DNA of 64,000 nucleotides from Priestia endophytica DSM 13796 (GTDB taxonomy: Bacteria > Bacillota > Bacilli > Bacillales > Bacillaceae_H). Position 1 is the stretch's first letter. Each line of letters starts with the position of its first letter. A program made the position numbers and the translations under genes. The stretch covers positions 1 to 64,000 of the forward strand of contig NZ_FOXX01000007.1 in assembly GCF_900115845.1 (NCBI RefSeq), in the 5' to 3' direction. Shown here piece by piece: positions 1 through 8,290 of the stretch. A model generated the notes under the pieces. The model saw nothing but the letters and a program-made list of their open reading frames with translations, was not told where the DNA came from and did no database searches.

Positions 1-1
1 T

Positions 2-118
2 GTCTGGTAACCATAGCCAAGAGGTCACACCTGTTCCCATGCCGAACACAGAAGTTAAGCTCTTGAGCGCCGATGGTAGTTGGGACTTTGTCCCTGTGAG
101 AGTAGGACGTTGCCAGGC
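2..118 (+). rRNA. rrf: 5S ribosomal RNA
   Basis: The sequence carries the conserved Bacillus 5S core (AAGAGGTCACACC, CCGAACACAGAAGTTAAGCTC, GTGAGAGTAGGACG) and its ends pair (GTCTGGT with GCCAGGC). It is complete and is the 3' end of an rRNA operon whose 16S and 23S genes lie before the window. The tRNA array starts 9 bases later, so it is probably co-transcribed. Confidence 0.95.
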
Positions 119-127
119 TAACCATAT

Positions 128-202
128 TCCACAGTAGCTCAGTGGTAGAGCTATCGGCTGTTAACCGATCGGTCGTAGGTTCGAATCCTACCTGTGGAGC
201 CA
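128..202 (+). tRNA. tRNA-Asn (GTT)
   Basis: A cloverleaf with acceptor TCCACAG/CTGTGGA, anticodon loop CTGTTAA and T-loop GGTTCGAATCC; the CCA end is encoded. First tRNA of the array behind the 5S gene. Confidence 0.96.
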
Positions 203-205
203 TTT

Positions 206-297
206 GGAGAGCTGTCCGAGTGGTCGAAGGAGCACGATTGGAAATCGTGTAGGCGGCTAACGTTGTCTCAAGGGTTCGAATCCCTTGCTCTCCGCCA
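206..297 (+). tRNA. tRNA-Ser (GGA)
   Basis: A 92-base class II tRNA with long variable arm, acceptor GGAGAGC/GCTCTCC, anticodon loop TTGGAAA, and encoded CCA. It is 3 bases from tRNA-Asn. Confidence 0.95.
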
Positions 298-310
298 CTA
301 CTCAACTTAT

Positions 311-385
311 GGCCCGTTGGTCAAGCGGTTAAGACACCGCCCTTTCACGGCGGTAACACGGGTTCGAATCCCGTACGGGTCACCA
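311..385 (+). tRNA. tRNA-Glu (TTC)
   Basis: Acceptor GGCCCGT/ACGGGTC (one G-T pair), anticodon loop CTTTCAC between CCGCC/GGCGG arms, T-loop GGTTCGAATCC, and encoded CCA. Confidence 0.95.
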
Positions 386-415
386 TTATTACTATACATA
401 GACTACTGTTTTTGT

Positions 416-491
416 GGAGGATTAGCTCAGCTGGGAGAGCATCTGCCTTACAAGCAGAGGGTCGGCGGTTCGAGCCCGTCATCCTCCACCA
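416..491 (+). tRNA. tRNA-Val (TAC)
   Basis: Acceptor GGAGGAT/ATCCTCC, anticodon loop CTTACAA, and encoded CCA. Part of the array behind the rRNA operon. Confidence 0.95.
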
Positions 492-505
492 TTTAAACAA
501 CATAT

Positions 506-582
<77 letters not shown>

Positions 583-585
583 AAA

Positions 586-661
586 GGTCCCGTGGTGTAG
601 CGGTTAACATGCCTGCCTGTCACGCAGGAGATCGCGGGTTCGATTCCCGTCGGGACCGCCA
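586..661 (+). tRNA. tRNA-Asp (GTC)
   Basis: Acceptor GGTCCCG/CGGGACC, anticodon loop CTGTCAC, and encoded CCA. It starts 3 bases after the initiator tRNA. Confidence 0.95.
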
Positions 662-680
662 TTATTTAAAAATTATATAC

Positions 681-756
681 GGCTCAGTAGCTCAGTTGGT
701 AGAGCAATGGACTGAAAATCCATGTGTCGGCGGTTCGATTCCGTCCTGAGCCACCA
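681..756 (+). tRNA. tRNA-Phe (GAA)
   Basis: Acceptor GGCTCAG/CTGAGCC, anticodon loop CTGAAAA, and encoded CCA. In the B. subtilis trnD order a tRNA-Thr follows; here the next gene is tRNA-Tyr. Confidence 0.95.
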
Positions 757-780
757 TTTATCATGTTTGACAATGAAGAT

Positions 781-865
781 GGAGGGGTAGCGAAGTGGCT
801 AAACGCGGCAGACTGTAAATCTGCTCCCTCTGGGTTCGGCGGTTCGAATCCGTCCCCCTCCACCA
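781..865 (+). tRNA. tRNA-Tyr (GTA)
   Basis: A class II tRNA with long variable arm, acceptor GGAGGGG/CCCCTCC, anticodon loop CTGTAAA, and encoded CCA. Confidence 0.95.
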
Positions 866-873
866 TTTCTTAC

Positions 874-947
874 AGGGGCATAGTTTAAAGGTAGAACAGA
901 GGTCTCCAAAACCTCCGGTGTGGGTTCGATTCCTACTGCCCCTGCCA
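874..947 (+). tRNA. tRNA-Trp (CCA)
   Basis: Acceptor AGGGGCA/TGCCCCT, anticodon loop CTCCAAA, and encoded CCA end. Confidence 0.95.
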
Positions 948-956
948 AATTAAAAT

Positions 957-1033
957 GGCGGTTGTGGCGAAGTGGTTAACGCACCAGATTGTGGCTCTGG
1001 CACTCGTGGGTTCGATTCCCATCAATCGCCCCA
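957..1033 (+). tRNA. tRNA-His (GTG)
   Basis: Anticodon loop TTGTGGC. The extra 5' G typical of tRNA-His faces the C before CCA (GGCGGTTG... ATCGCCCCA). Confidence 0.94.
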
Positions 1034-1081
1034 TTTAGTTTACATATAAAATACATATTATGCTTTCAAGCATCATATAAA

Positions 1082-1156
1082 TGGGCTATAGCCAAGCGGT
1101 AAGGCAACGGACTTTGACTCCGTCATGCGTTGGTTCGAATCCAGCTAGCCCAGCCA
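1082..1156 (+). tRNA. tRNA-Gln (TTG)
   Basis: Acceptor TGGGCTA/TAGCCCA, anticodon loop CTTTGAC (anticodon TTG), and encoded CCA. Confidence 0.94.
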
Positions 1157-1160
1157 ATAT

Positions 1161-1235
1161 GCGGAAGTAGTTCAGTGGTAGAACACCACCTTGCCAAGGT
1201 GGGGGTCGCGGGTTCGAATCCCGTCTTCCGCTCCA
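1161..1235 (+). tRNA. tRNA-Gly (GCC)
   Basis: Acceptor GCGGAAG/CTTCCGC, anticodon loop TTGCCAA, and encoded CCA. A second glycine tRNA with anticodon TCC stands alone at 9933. Confidence 0.95.
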
Positions 1236-1248
1236 TCTACTTTAAGAC

Positions 1249-1319
<71 letters not shown>

Positions 1320-1327
1320 TTTTTTGT

Positions 1328-1357
1328 ATCTGCTATTTCTAGCAGATTTGTTTTTTA
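1328..1357 (+). terminator. Terminator-like hairpin between tRNA-Cys and tRNA-Leu
   Basis: Stem ATCTGCTA/TAGCAGAT with loop TTTC is followed by TTGTTTTTT. It lies inside the array, so it may lower expression of the last tRNA or act as a processing site. Confidence 0.6.
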
Positions 1358-1360
1358 TAT

Positions 1361-1441
1361 GCCGGTGTGGCGGAATTGGCAGACGCGCACGACTCAAAAT
1401 CGTGTTCCTCTGGAGTGTCGGTTCGAACCCGACCACCGGTA
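1361..1441 (+). tRNA. tRNA-Leu (CAA), CCA not encoded
   Basis: A class II tRNA with anticodon loop CTCAAAA and acceptor GCCGGTG/CACCGGT (terminal G-T). The 3' sequence after the discriminator reads TCA, so CCA is not encoded. Last tRNA of the array. Confidence 0.9.
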
Positions 1442-1461
1442 TCAGATATTATAGTGAGATT

Positions 1462-1497
1462 AAGACTTCAACGATTATGTTGAGGTCTTTTTTTGTT
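1462..1497 (+). terminator. Terminator of the rRNA-tRNA transcript
   Basis: An 11-bp stem AAGACTTCAAC/GTTGAGGTCTT (one G-T) with a 6-base loop is followed by a T-run. Confidence 0.9.
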
Positions 1498-1794
1498 CTT
1501 GTTTAACATGATAAAATAAGCTTGAATTGTGTACATATAGTTGTGTGCTTTGAAATGTATTAATAAGAGGAAGTAGAAAATTCATATAGAGATTAGTAAG
1601 AGTAAATTCTTGCAAGAGGAAGTCTTTGAAGCGTTTCTCAAAATTCATAATTTAAATATCATACATATAAAGGAGAAGATGGGAAATTATAAAAGTGGTT
1701 AAAAAACACTTTTGCAAATGTTTCAAATGAGGTGGGTGTCCCGTATCGTTGCGGGTATGAAAGATATATCAATATGTAAATGGAGTGGAGCATT
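1498..1794 (+). promoter_or_regulatory. Leader region ahead of the SDR gene with a 7-codon ORF
   Basis: This gap has no normal gene. It holds a strong ribosome site (AAGGAG at 1670) with a 7-codon ORF at 1679-1702 (Met-Gly-Asn-Tyr-Lys-Ser-Gly-stop). The ORF's end overlaps a hairpin AAAAGTG/CACTTTT, and a second small hairpin (CCCGT/GCGGG) follows. A leader-peptide role is only a guess. Confidence 0.25.
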
Positions 1795-2544
1795 ATGTCC
1801 TTTAATGGAAGGGTTGTTGTTGTAACAGGAGCTGCAAATGGAATTGGGAAAGAAGTATCAAAGCAATATGCAGCAAAAGGAGCAAACGTTATAATAGCTG
1901 ATTTTGATGAAGTAGAAGGAAGAAAGCATGAAACGCAAATTCGTCAAGCCGAAGGCAAAGCAACGTTTATTAAAACAGATGTAAGAAATGAAAAGGAAAT
2001 TATCAACTTAATGACAGAAGCTGTTCGTACATATGGCAAGATTGATATTTTAGTAAATAACGCTGGCGTTACGAGATGGAAATCTCCTTATGATTTATCC
2101 ATTGAAGAATGGGATGACATAATTAATACAAACTTACGAAGCGTATTTTTATGTTCCAGGGAAGCAGCAAAGGAAATGAAGAAAAATGAAATGGGTGGCT
2201 CTATTGTGAATATGGCCTCAACAAGAGAGGCAATGTCAGAACCACATACAGAAGGATATGCGGCAACAAAAGGGGGAATTGTGGCCTTAACGCATGCATT
2301 AGCTATTTCCTTTGGTGAGGATAAAATTACCGTGAATGCCATTTCACCAGGATGGATTGAAACAGATGATTATGAATCATTGCGTGATATTGATCATACT
2401 CAACATCCATCGCAACGAGTAGGAAAACCAAGTGATATTGCAAAAGCTTGTTTATATCTAACACATCCTGACAATGATTTCGTAACAGGGACAAACCTTG
2501 TTGTAGATGGTGGAATGACACGAAAAATGATTTATGAACATTGA
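1795..2544 (+). CDS. Short-chain dehydrogenase/reductase
   Basis: A soluble NAD(P)-dependent oxidoreductase of the classical SDR family; the substrate cannot be read from the sequence. The Rossmann motif TGAANGIG sits near residue 12, NNAG near 87, and the catalytic YAATK tyrosine and lysine near 152, with the conserved PG after it. About 249 residues, the family's usual size. I take ATG 1795 because GGAGTGGAG lies 4-12 bases before it; ATG 1780 upstream has no ribosome site. It stands alone, with its own terminator. Which alcohol, sugar or ketone it uses is unknown. Confidence 0.9.
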   Translation: MSFNGRVVVVTGAANGIGKEVSKQYAAKGANVIIADFDEVEGRKHETQIRQAEGKATFIKTDVRNEKEIINLMTEAVRTYGKIDILVNNAGVTRWKSPYDLSIEEWDDIINTNLRSVFLCSREAAKEMKKNEMGGSIVNMASTREAMSEPHTEGYAATKGGIVALTHALAISFGEDKITVNAISPGWIETDDYESLRDIDHTQHPSQRVGKPSDIAKACLYLTHPDNDFVTGTNLVVDGGMTRKMIYEH

Positions 2545-2570
2545 AAGCAGGAGCATTCCTGCTTTTTTTT
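2545..2570 (+). terminator. Terminator after the SDR gene
   Basis: Stem AAGCAGGA/TCCTGCTT with loop GCAT is followed by a T-run to 2570. Confidence 0.9.
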
Positions 2571-2692
2571 GTAAGGAAAAGTGAGGAGCTCGGAAACATT
2601 TGATGAGGTATTCAACCTTTTAATAGATTTCCTCCTATTTATAAACGCTCTTTTACAAATCTTCTTTGATAACTTACTTATGTCTATATTTA

Positions 2693-2707
2693 TTATCAAA
2701 ATGATAA
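2693..2707. repeat. Small palindrome TTATCA-N3-TGATAA
   Basis: A perfect 6-3-6 inverted repeat sits 166 bases before the dihydroxyacetone kinase start, in an otherwise empty AT-rich gap (2571-2872). It could be a repressor site. A near-identical motif (TTATCA-N4-TGATAA) occurs at 14764. Confidence 0.35.
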
Positions 2708-2783
2708 GAGACGTTAAAGTAAAAACATTTATCATTTACAATAAAACGCATTCACTCTAACATAAAAAGTAACAAAGATAATA

Positions 2784-2835
2784 GAGGTGGAATCTACATA
2801 TGCTCACCTCAAGCATTAATTCTTACGTAGATTTC
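2784..2835 (+). promoter_or_regulatory. Two overlapping hairpins in the dhaKL leader
   Basis: GAGGTG (2784-2789) can pair with CACCTC (2805-2810). GGAATCTAC (2789-2797) can pair with GTAGATTTC (2827-2835). The arms interleave, so both cannot form as simple hairpins. No ligand or regulator is recognised. Confidence 0.3.
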
Positions 2836-2872
2836 GAAACCACATAAAGAATAGTTTAAGGAGGAAAATGAA

Positions 2873-4621
2873 GTGAAGAAAATCATTAATAATCCTGAAA
2901 ATATTGTTATGGAAATGTGCAATGGAATTGTAATGGCTCATCCTGAGCTTGAGCTTCTAAAGAAATATAAAGTGATTAAGAAAAAAGAAATGAACTACAA
3001 CAAAGTGACGTTAATTAGCGGTGGTGGAAGCGGTCATGAACCATCACATGCTGGACTGGTTGGAAAAGGTATGTTAGATGCAGCGGTATGTGGAGATATG
3101 TTTGCTTCTCCTTCTCAAATTCAAGTCTATCAAGCTATTAAAGCAACAGAGGGTAAAAAGGGCACACTACTAATCATTAAGAACTATAGCGGAGATATTA
3201 TGAACTTTAAAAACGGAGCTCACTTAGCTTCAGAAGACGGCATTAATGTTGAATATGTTCGTGTTGATGATGATATTGCGGTAGAAGACAGTCTATATAC
3301 AGTTGGTCGCCGTGGCGTAGCTGGCGTTGTGCTTGTACATAAAATTGCTGGTGCTGCAGCCGAAGAAGGGAAAGACTTGTTGGAAGTGAAGGCCATTGCA
3401 GAAAAGGCAGTGGAAAATGTGCGCAGTATAGGAGTTGCTCTTACATCTTGTACATTACCTGCAAGCGGTTCTCCAACGTTTGAGATTGATGAGGATGAAA
3501 TGGAGTATGGTGTAGGAATTCATGGAGAGCCAGGCATTAAACGAGAAAAAATTGCAAGTGCTGATGAGTTAGCAGCACGTATGGTGCGTGATTTACTAAA
3601 AGATTTAAACATAGAAGGTGAAGAGATAGCAGTATTAGTAAATGGATTTGGTGGAACGCCATTGCAGGAGCTTTATCTTTTTAACAATGCAGTAGCAAGA
3701 GAGTTCTCTAATCGAAATATAAAAGTTAACCGAACTTTTGTTGGAAATTACATGACAAGCATTGATATGGCTGGTGTGTCACTATCTATTATGAAATTGG
3801 ACGATGAATTAAAAACATTGCTTTCTAATAAATCAGATGCACCAGCATTTAAGGTAGATGGACCTGTTCAGCGAGTAGAGTATGCAGGTGTTGAGGAAGA
3901 AGAAACAGCAGGGCCTGTTCATTTTGAAGTAGAGACAGAAGAAGAGTATCGTGTTGTTAAAGACAATGTAATTTCGTTAGGAAATATAATTTATCTTGTT
4001 GATAAAATGAGTGAAGTGATTATTAAAAACGAGTTAGCTTTTTGTAAGTTAGATTCTCATGCAGGTGACGGTGATTTTGGGACAAGTGTTGCTAAAGGGT
4101 TTAGACAGTTGAAACGTGAGTGGAAAACAATTATCAATGAAGAGTCATTAAGCATAGGTAGTTTTTTAGATAGCAGTTCAATAGTTATTATGGAACATTG
4201 TGGAGGAGCTTCTGGTCCAATATGGGGTGGTGCTTTTAGAGCAGCAGGTAAGGCTGTAGGAGAGAAACGTGAATTAACAGTGCAAGAGTTTTCTGACATG
4301 CTTCAAGCTGTTGTAGAGGGAATACAAGACATTGGAGAGCGTTCATTTGGTAGAGGAGCAGAAGTTGGCGATAAAACACTCGTGGATGCGCTTGTACCAT
4401 GTGCTGATGCTTGGAAAGAGTGTGCAGAGCATGGTGAGGATATGAAGACAGCCTTCCATAAAGGAGCAGAAGCGGCTGTAAACGGAGCTGAGAAGACAAA
4501 AGAAATAGTGGCTCGAATGGGACGGGCTGGTACTGTTGGGGAAAGAAGCTTAGGCCATCCTGATGCAGGAGCGCATGCTTTAGGCGTTATTTTTACAGAA
4601 CTATCTCATTCTTTAAAGTAG
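2873..4621 (+). CDS. Fused dihydroxyacetone kinase DhaK-DhaL
   Basis: It phosphorylates dihydroxyacetone (or a related short ketose or aldose) in the cytosol. Residues 1 to about 330 are the DhaK substrate domain; the GIHGEPG motif places the substrate-binding histidine at 217. Residues 375-580 are the DhaL nucleotide domain with the metal-binding GDGD aspartates near 399-401. Both domains in one 582-residue chain is the layout of ATP-dependent kinases such as the Citrobacter enzyme, though no separate DhaM is seen here to decide between ATP and phosphotransferase use. It starts at GTG 2873, 8 bases after AAGGAGG. It is monocistronic, with a structured leader and a strong terminator. Confidence 0.9.
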   Translation: MKKIINNPENIVMEMCNGIVMAHPELELLKKYKVIKKKEMNYNKVTLISGGGSGHEPSHAGLVGKGMLDAAVCGDMFASPSQIQVYQAIKATEGKKGTLLIIKNYSGDIMNFKNGAHLASEDGINVEYVRVDDDIAVEDSLYTVGRRGVAGVVLVHKIAGAAAEEGKDLLEVKAIAEKAVENVRSIGVALTSCTLPASGSPTFEIDEDEMEYGVGIHGEPGIKREKIASADELAARMVRDLLKDLNIEGEEIAVLVNGFGGTPLQELYLFNNAVAREFSNRNIKVNRTFVGNYMTSIDMAGVSLSIMKLDDELKTLLSNKSDAPAFKVDGPVQRVEYAGVEEEETAGPVHFEVETEEEYRVVKDNVISLGNIIYLVDKMSEVIIKNELAFCKLDSHAGDGDFGTSVAKGFRQLKREWKTIINEESLSIGSFLDSSSIVIMEHCGGASGPIWGGAFRAAGKAVGEKRELTVQEFSDMLQAVVEGIQDIGERSFGRGAEVGDKTLVDALVPCADAWKECAEHGEDMKTAFHKGAEAAVNGAEKTKEIVARMGRAGTVGERSLGHPDAGAHALGVIFTELSHSLK

Positions 4622-4628
4622 AGCATTT

Positions 4629-4657
4629 GTCCGGGGAGATTCCCCGGACTTTTTTTC
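4629..4657 (+). terminator. Terminator after the dihydroxyacetone kinase
   Basis: A GC-rich 9-bp stem GTCCGGGGA/TCCCCGGAC with loop GAT is followed by seven or more Ts. Confidence 0.93.
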
Positions 4658-4671
4658 TTTGGAAGAGAGAC

Positions 4672-5025
4672 TTAGTGAAGAAGATTTTGCAATGCCTTTC
4701 CATACAGCTTCACGGGAACGTTATCTTTAGCAATAAAATGAAAAATAGCCATACCATTTTCTAAAGAAAGAATTGTCCAAGCTAGCTCTTCAGAAGATAG
4801 CTTGGATTTTTCATCCGTCTTGACATCCATTTGTTGGATAAGTTTTGAAATCTGTTCAACAGATTCTAGAATCAGTTCTGTCCACTTCCTACGAACAGAT
4901 TCATTTCTCATTGCATATAAAAGGAACTCCATGTTTAAGATACTCCATGCTTGGTTTTGCTGTCTGTCTAAATCAAAATAGTCTTCCATTTTTGAAAATG
5001 GTGTGTGTCCTGAAAGGCTAAAAAT
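4672..5025 (-). pseudogene. TetR-family regulator remnant lacking its DNA-binding domain
   Basis: The 105-residue ORF (ATG at 4989) looks like the ligand-binding half of a TetR regulator: helical, with the pattern WTELILESVEQISKLIQ and a late hydrophobic dimer helix. The N-terminal helix-turn-helix is missing. The frame stays open for 12 codons ahead of the ATG, then meets a stop, and no ribosome site precedes the ATG. I read it as a decayed gene. The family assignment rests on overall pattern only, so it is tentative. Confidence 0.45.
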
Positions 5026-5068
5026 TCACCTTGCACATGTAAAATACAATTCATTTCTTTTATATTTA

Positions 5069-5326
5069 TTAATCTTCCAGAACTAAAACATCTAGCTGCT
5101 GTGCTGCTTTACAATCATATAGAGAGATAAGATCGATAAGAAGATAAGCATCATATTCTCTGATTGCTTCTGCAACAGCCTCTAGGTCATCAAGTAGGTA
5201 TAAGGTATTTTCTTTACAACATAGCTCTTCCATATATTTAAAAAGAAGCGCATTTTCTTGGAGTGGATGTATATTGAAGCCGTTTGCTAATACTTCAACG
5301 GCGCTTTTTACAAAATGATTTCCCAA
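5069..5326 (-). CDS. Hypothetical protein, 85 residues
   Basis: A small acidic, leucine-rich and probably helical cytosolic protein; I do not recognise the family. TTG start at 5326 (the only suitable start), 8 bases after AAAGGAG. There are two adjacent cysteines near residue 36 and no membrane segment. It is 41 bases downstream of another small gene on the same strand, so the two may form one transcript that runs towards the TetR remnant. Confidence 0.6.
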   Translation of the reverse strand: MGNHFVKSAVEVLANGFNIHPLQENALLFKYMEELCCKENTLYLLDDLEAVAEAIREYDAYLLIDLISLYDCKAAQQLDVLVLED

Positions 5327-5367
5327 CGATTAGACTCCTTTATAAAATGATAAATGATGGTTATTTT

Positions 5368-5637
5368 TTAAAAGTTTTCTTTCACTAATACTTTTTCCAA
5401 TTGAAGTTGAAAAAGTTCTGTTTGGAGAGGATCTTTTAATACTTCTTCAATATTAGTTCTTTCAATAAAATTTCTTACTTCTGTATTCGCTTGAAATAGT
5501 GTTCCATATCTATTCACTATTTCTTGAAACCATTTCTCTTTTTTTAGCCTTTTAAATTTAGAATTAATAAGCTTACTTCTGCGTGATGGGACAGAGGTTA
5601 AAACTCCTTCAAGAATACTAAACAATAGGTTAGCCAT
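5368..5637 (-). CDS. Hypothetical protein, 89 residues
   Basis: An unrecognised small protein, basic in its first half (SRRSKLINSKFKRLKKEKW) and glutamate/leucine-rich and helical in its second. AAGGAGG lies 7-8 bases before the ATG, so translation is well supported. It is divergent from the aldose epimerase gene and leads the small transcript that includes the 85-residue gene. No signal peptide or clear transmembrane helix. Confidence 0.65.
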   Translation of the reverse strand: MANLLFSILEGVLTSVPSRRSKLINSKFKRLKKEKWFQEIVNRYGTLFQANTEVRNFIERTNIEEVLKDPLQTELFQLQLEKVLVKENF

Positions 5638-5793
5638 TGTTGTTCCTCCTTTTGTTTCTTCAATATCTGTACTAATAAGACGGAGATAGTAAATGGAAGT
5701 TTCACTACAATCAGGAAAAGGGACAGTTTTTATTTTATAAGATACGTCATTTCAACTTAAACTAGAGGTTATAAAGGAAAGGGGTCTTATTTA

Positions 5794-6774
5794 ATGAAGG
5801 AGAACATTCGAGAATATACGTTAAAAAATGAGAAGTTAACGGTTAAGTTTATGAACTATGGTGCTTATATTACTCACGTCTTATTGGAAAACGGGCAAAA
5901 TGTTGTAATGAACTATGCTGATATTGATAGTTATTTTGATGATAAGCACTGTTTGAATTGCTTCGTTGGTCCTGTTATTGGACGAATTGCAAATGCTGAA
6001 TTTACGCTCGAAGGAAAAGAATATAAGCTTGAAAAAAATGAGGGAGAACATAATTTGCATAGCGGGTCTGCTAACTTAGCTACGAAGTTTTGGGATGTAG
6101 ATGTAAGCGAAGAAGACACTTGTGCTGTTCTTACATATCAAACAAAAGACGGAGAAGGTGGATTTCCTGGCAATGTTGACGTTTCTGTCACTTATAAACT
6201 AGAAGGCGAGACGCTAGTTGTTAAAACAGAAGCGGAAACAGACAAGCCAACTCTTTTTGCGCCATCCCTTCATTTTCATTTCAATCTTGAACATTTTGAA
6301 GAAGGCATTGAGAATCACCTGCTGAAAATCTCTTCGCAAAAGTTTACAGAATTAACAGAGGAAGTTATACCAACCGGAACATTACTCAATGTAGAAGATA
6401 CACCATTTGATTTTCGAGAGGAAGTCAAGATAGGAAGCTTTATCACGAAAGATGACCCCCAGCTTAACATTGAAGGTGGATATGATCACGGGTTTTTACT
6501 TCAAGACAAAGAAGTTGTGCTGAAAAATAAAAATAAGACAGTTGAACTTCATGCAACAACAACAGAGCCAGCCGTTGTGATTTATACAAACAATGGATTA
6601 ACCGAAAAAGAGAAAATCAATGAAGGAAGGGATGGCTTTAAACATGGGGCTATTTGCATTGAACTGCAGAAATTACCTGATGCGATTCATCATGAAAATT
6701 TCCCTAGTGCTGTTCTTTATCCCGAAAAGCCGTTTCAAGAGGAAAGCCGTTATACATTTCGACTAAAACAGTAA
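5794..6774 (+). CDS. galM: Aldose 1-epimerase (mutarotase)
   Basis: It interconverts the alpha and beta anomers of aldohexoses such as galactose and glucose. The 326-residue single-domain protein has the GalM features: N-terminal YGAYITHVLL, the GRIANAEFTLEGKEY stretch, and the NLHSG histidine motif near residue 88. FHFNLE and YDHGFLL follow in the second half, as in the family. Start at ATG 5794 behind GGAAAGGGG. There is no gal operon beside it, so the sugar context is unknown. It shares a two-way terminator with the convergent transporter gene. Confidence 0.85.
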   Translation: MKENIREYTLKNEKLTVKFMNYGAYITHVLLENGQNVVMNYADIDSYFDDKHCLNCFVGPVIGRIANAEFTLEGKEYKLEKNEGEHNLHSGSANLATKFWDVDVSEEDTCAVLTYQTKDGEGGFPGNVDVSVTYKLEGETLVVKTEAETDKPTLFAPSLHFHFNLEHFEEGIENHLLKISSQKFTELTEEVIPTGTLLNVEDTPFDFREEVKIGSFITKDDPQLNIEGGYDHGFLLQDKEVVLKNKNKTVELHATTTEPAVVIYTNNGLTEKEKINEGRDGFKHGAICIELQKLPDAIHHENFPSAVLYPEKPFQEESRYTFRLKQ

Positions 6775-6802
6775 AAAGAAGCACTTTAAAGTGCTTCTTT
6801 TT
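6773..6802. terminator. Bidirectional terminator between galM and narK
   Basis: A perfect 30-bp palindrome (AAAAAGAAGCACTTT and its complement) ends in T-runs on both strands and serves two convergent genes. Confidence 0.9.
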
Positions 6803-8006
6803 AAATTTTAACTGATTCATTTTGAGCATTCCACGTTCTTTTCCACGTTTGCTGGGCAACAACAAGAACGGTTAAAGCAACGAGAATAATTGCCGAAAAG
6901 GCGATGAAACCTGTTGCATACGTATTTGTTGTACTTTTTAAAGTACCGAGCAAGTTTGGAACAAAAAACCCTCCAATCCCGCCAGCAGCGCCAACAATTC
7001 CTGTAATCATACCAATTTGCTTTTGAAAACGCTGTGGAACGAGCTGGAATACAGCGCCATTTCCCATACCAAGACAGGCCATAGCAACGAATAAAATGGC
7101 AATTGCAAGCCCAAGCCCTGGGAGTTGTGCAACACCAAACATACAAAGAGCAGCACCGATATATAAGAACATAAGAATGCGTGCTCCACCAAATTTATCA
7201 GAAAGCAAACCACCGATTGGGCGAACGAAGCTTCCTGCTGCAACGCAAAGTGTTAGAAAGTCTCCTGCTGCAACTTTACTTAAACCATACTGGTCAACGA
7301 AGAAAATGCTTAAGAAGCTTGTAAGGCCAACAAATCCACCAAATGTTACGCTATAGAGAAGACAGAAAAACCATGTATCTCGATATTTAAAAACTTTAAG
7401 ATAATCTTTTAAAGGTTGTGGAGCAGGCTGTGAAGGAGCGTCTTTTGCTGTAAAGATAAAGATTAAGAATACGAGTAAAAGAGGGATAATAGCCATTCCC
7501 ATTACACCGTGCCATCCATATACTTCAGCAAGGCGAGGGCCAAACAATGTAGCTAGAAGGGTTCCGCTATTTCCTGCTCCTGCAATCCCCATTGCAAGTC
7601 CTTGAAGATGTGGTGGATACCAACGACTTGCCATTGGTAAAGCAACAGAGAAGCTTGCACCTGCAACACCAAGCAAAATCCCGATTATGTACAGCTCTCC
7701 TATTGTATTTCCAAACTGCCATCCAAGCACAAGCGGAACTAGTGTAGCACACATGCCGATAATAGCTGTTTTCCTTGGACCAATACGGTCTGTTAACATT
7801 CCTAAAAGAATACGGAAAATAGATCCTCCCAAAATAGGAATAGCGACAATTAAGCCTTTTTCACTTGGAGAAAGCCCAAAATCATTCGTAATATAAACGC
7901 CTAATGCACCGAGCAGTACCCAAATCATAAAACTAACGTCAAAGTATAAAAAAGCTGAAAATAATGATGGAGCATGACCACTTGTTTTCAATTGAGATAA
8001 TTTCAT
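6801..8006 (-). CDS. narK: NarK-type nitrate/nitrite transporter
   Basis: A 12-helix major facilitator of the nitrate-nitrite porter family in the cytoplasmic membrane. The first-loop motif [12 protein letters not shown], the nitrate signature AGAGNSGTL and its repeat [12 protein letters not shown] near residue 310 are present; these two glycine-rich stretches define the family. 401 residues, usual length. ATG start behind GGGAGG. No nitrate or nitrite reductase genes are beside it, so direction of transport (uptake or nitrite export) is open. I found no clear FNR site upstream. Confidence 0.87.
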   Translation of the reverse strand: MKLSQLKTSGHAPSLFSAFLYFDVSFMIWVLLGALGVYITNDFGLSPSEKGLIVAIPILGGSIFRILLGMLTDRIGPRKTAIIGMCATLVPLVLGWQFGNTIGELYIIGILLGVAGASFSVALPMASRWYPPHLQGLAMGIAGAGNSGTLLATLFGPRLAEVYGWHGVMGMAIIPLLLVFLIFIFTAKDAPSQPAPQPLKDYLKVFKYRDTWFFCLLYSVTFGGFVGLTSFLSIFFVDQYGLSKVAAGDFLTLCVAAGSFVRPIGGLLSDKFGGARILMFLYIGAALCMFGVAQLPGLGLAIAILFVAMACLGMGNGAVFQLVPQRFQKQIGMITGIVGAAGGIGGFFVPNLLGTLKSTTNTYATGFIAFSAIILVALTVLVVAQQTWKRTWNAQNESVKI

Positions 8007-8227
8007 TATTGTTCCTCCCTCTAGTGATAAGTTTCAGATGACCTTCAAACTTAATAAAGATGTACGAAAAGGATATCTTTTTTTATTTATACTATCTGTG
8101 AAAAAATTAATAAATTGATATGTAAGGAAATGTAACGTGAAATAGGCGTTTTTTCGTAGTGGTTAGAAATATGGTTAGTTAATTTAACTAATGCGGAGAA
8201 GCTTTTTTGGATAAAAAGTACAGTTGG

Positions 8228-8257
8228 TTGACTCGGTGTTTAAAAGTTTCGTACACT
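8228..8257 (+). promoter_or_regulatory. Candidate sigma-A promoter of the amidase gene
   Basis: TTGACT, 18-base spacer, TACACT, ending 33 bases before the start codon. The -10 is weak. Confidence 0.4.
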
Positions 8258-8290
8258 GACGAATAGATAAGAAAAAGAAGGTGTTAGGCT

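Noticed and set aside
7950-8290. FNR site (TGTGA-N6-TCACA) controlling narK
   Set aside because: A lone TGTGA half at about 8095 has no partner at the right spacing.
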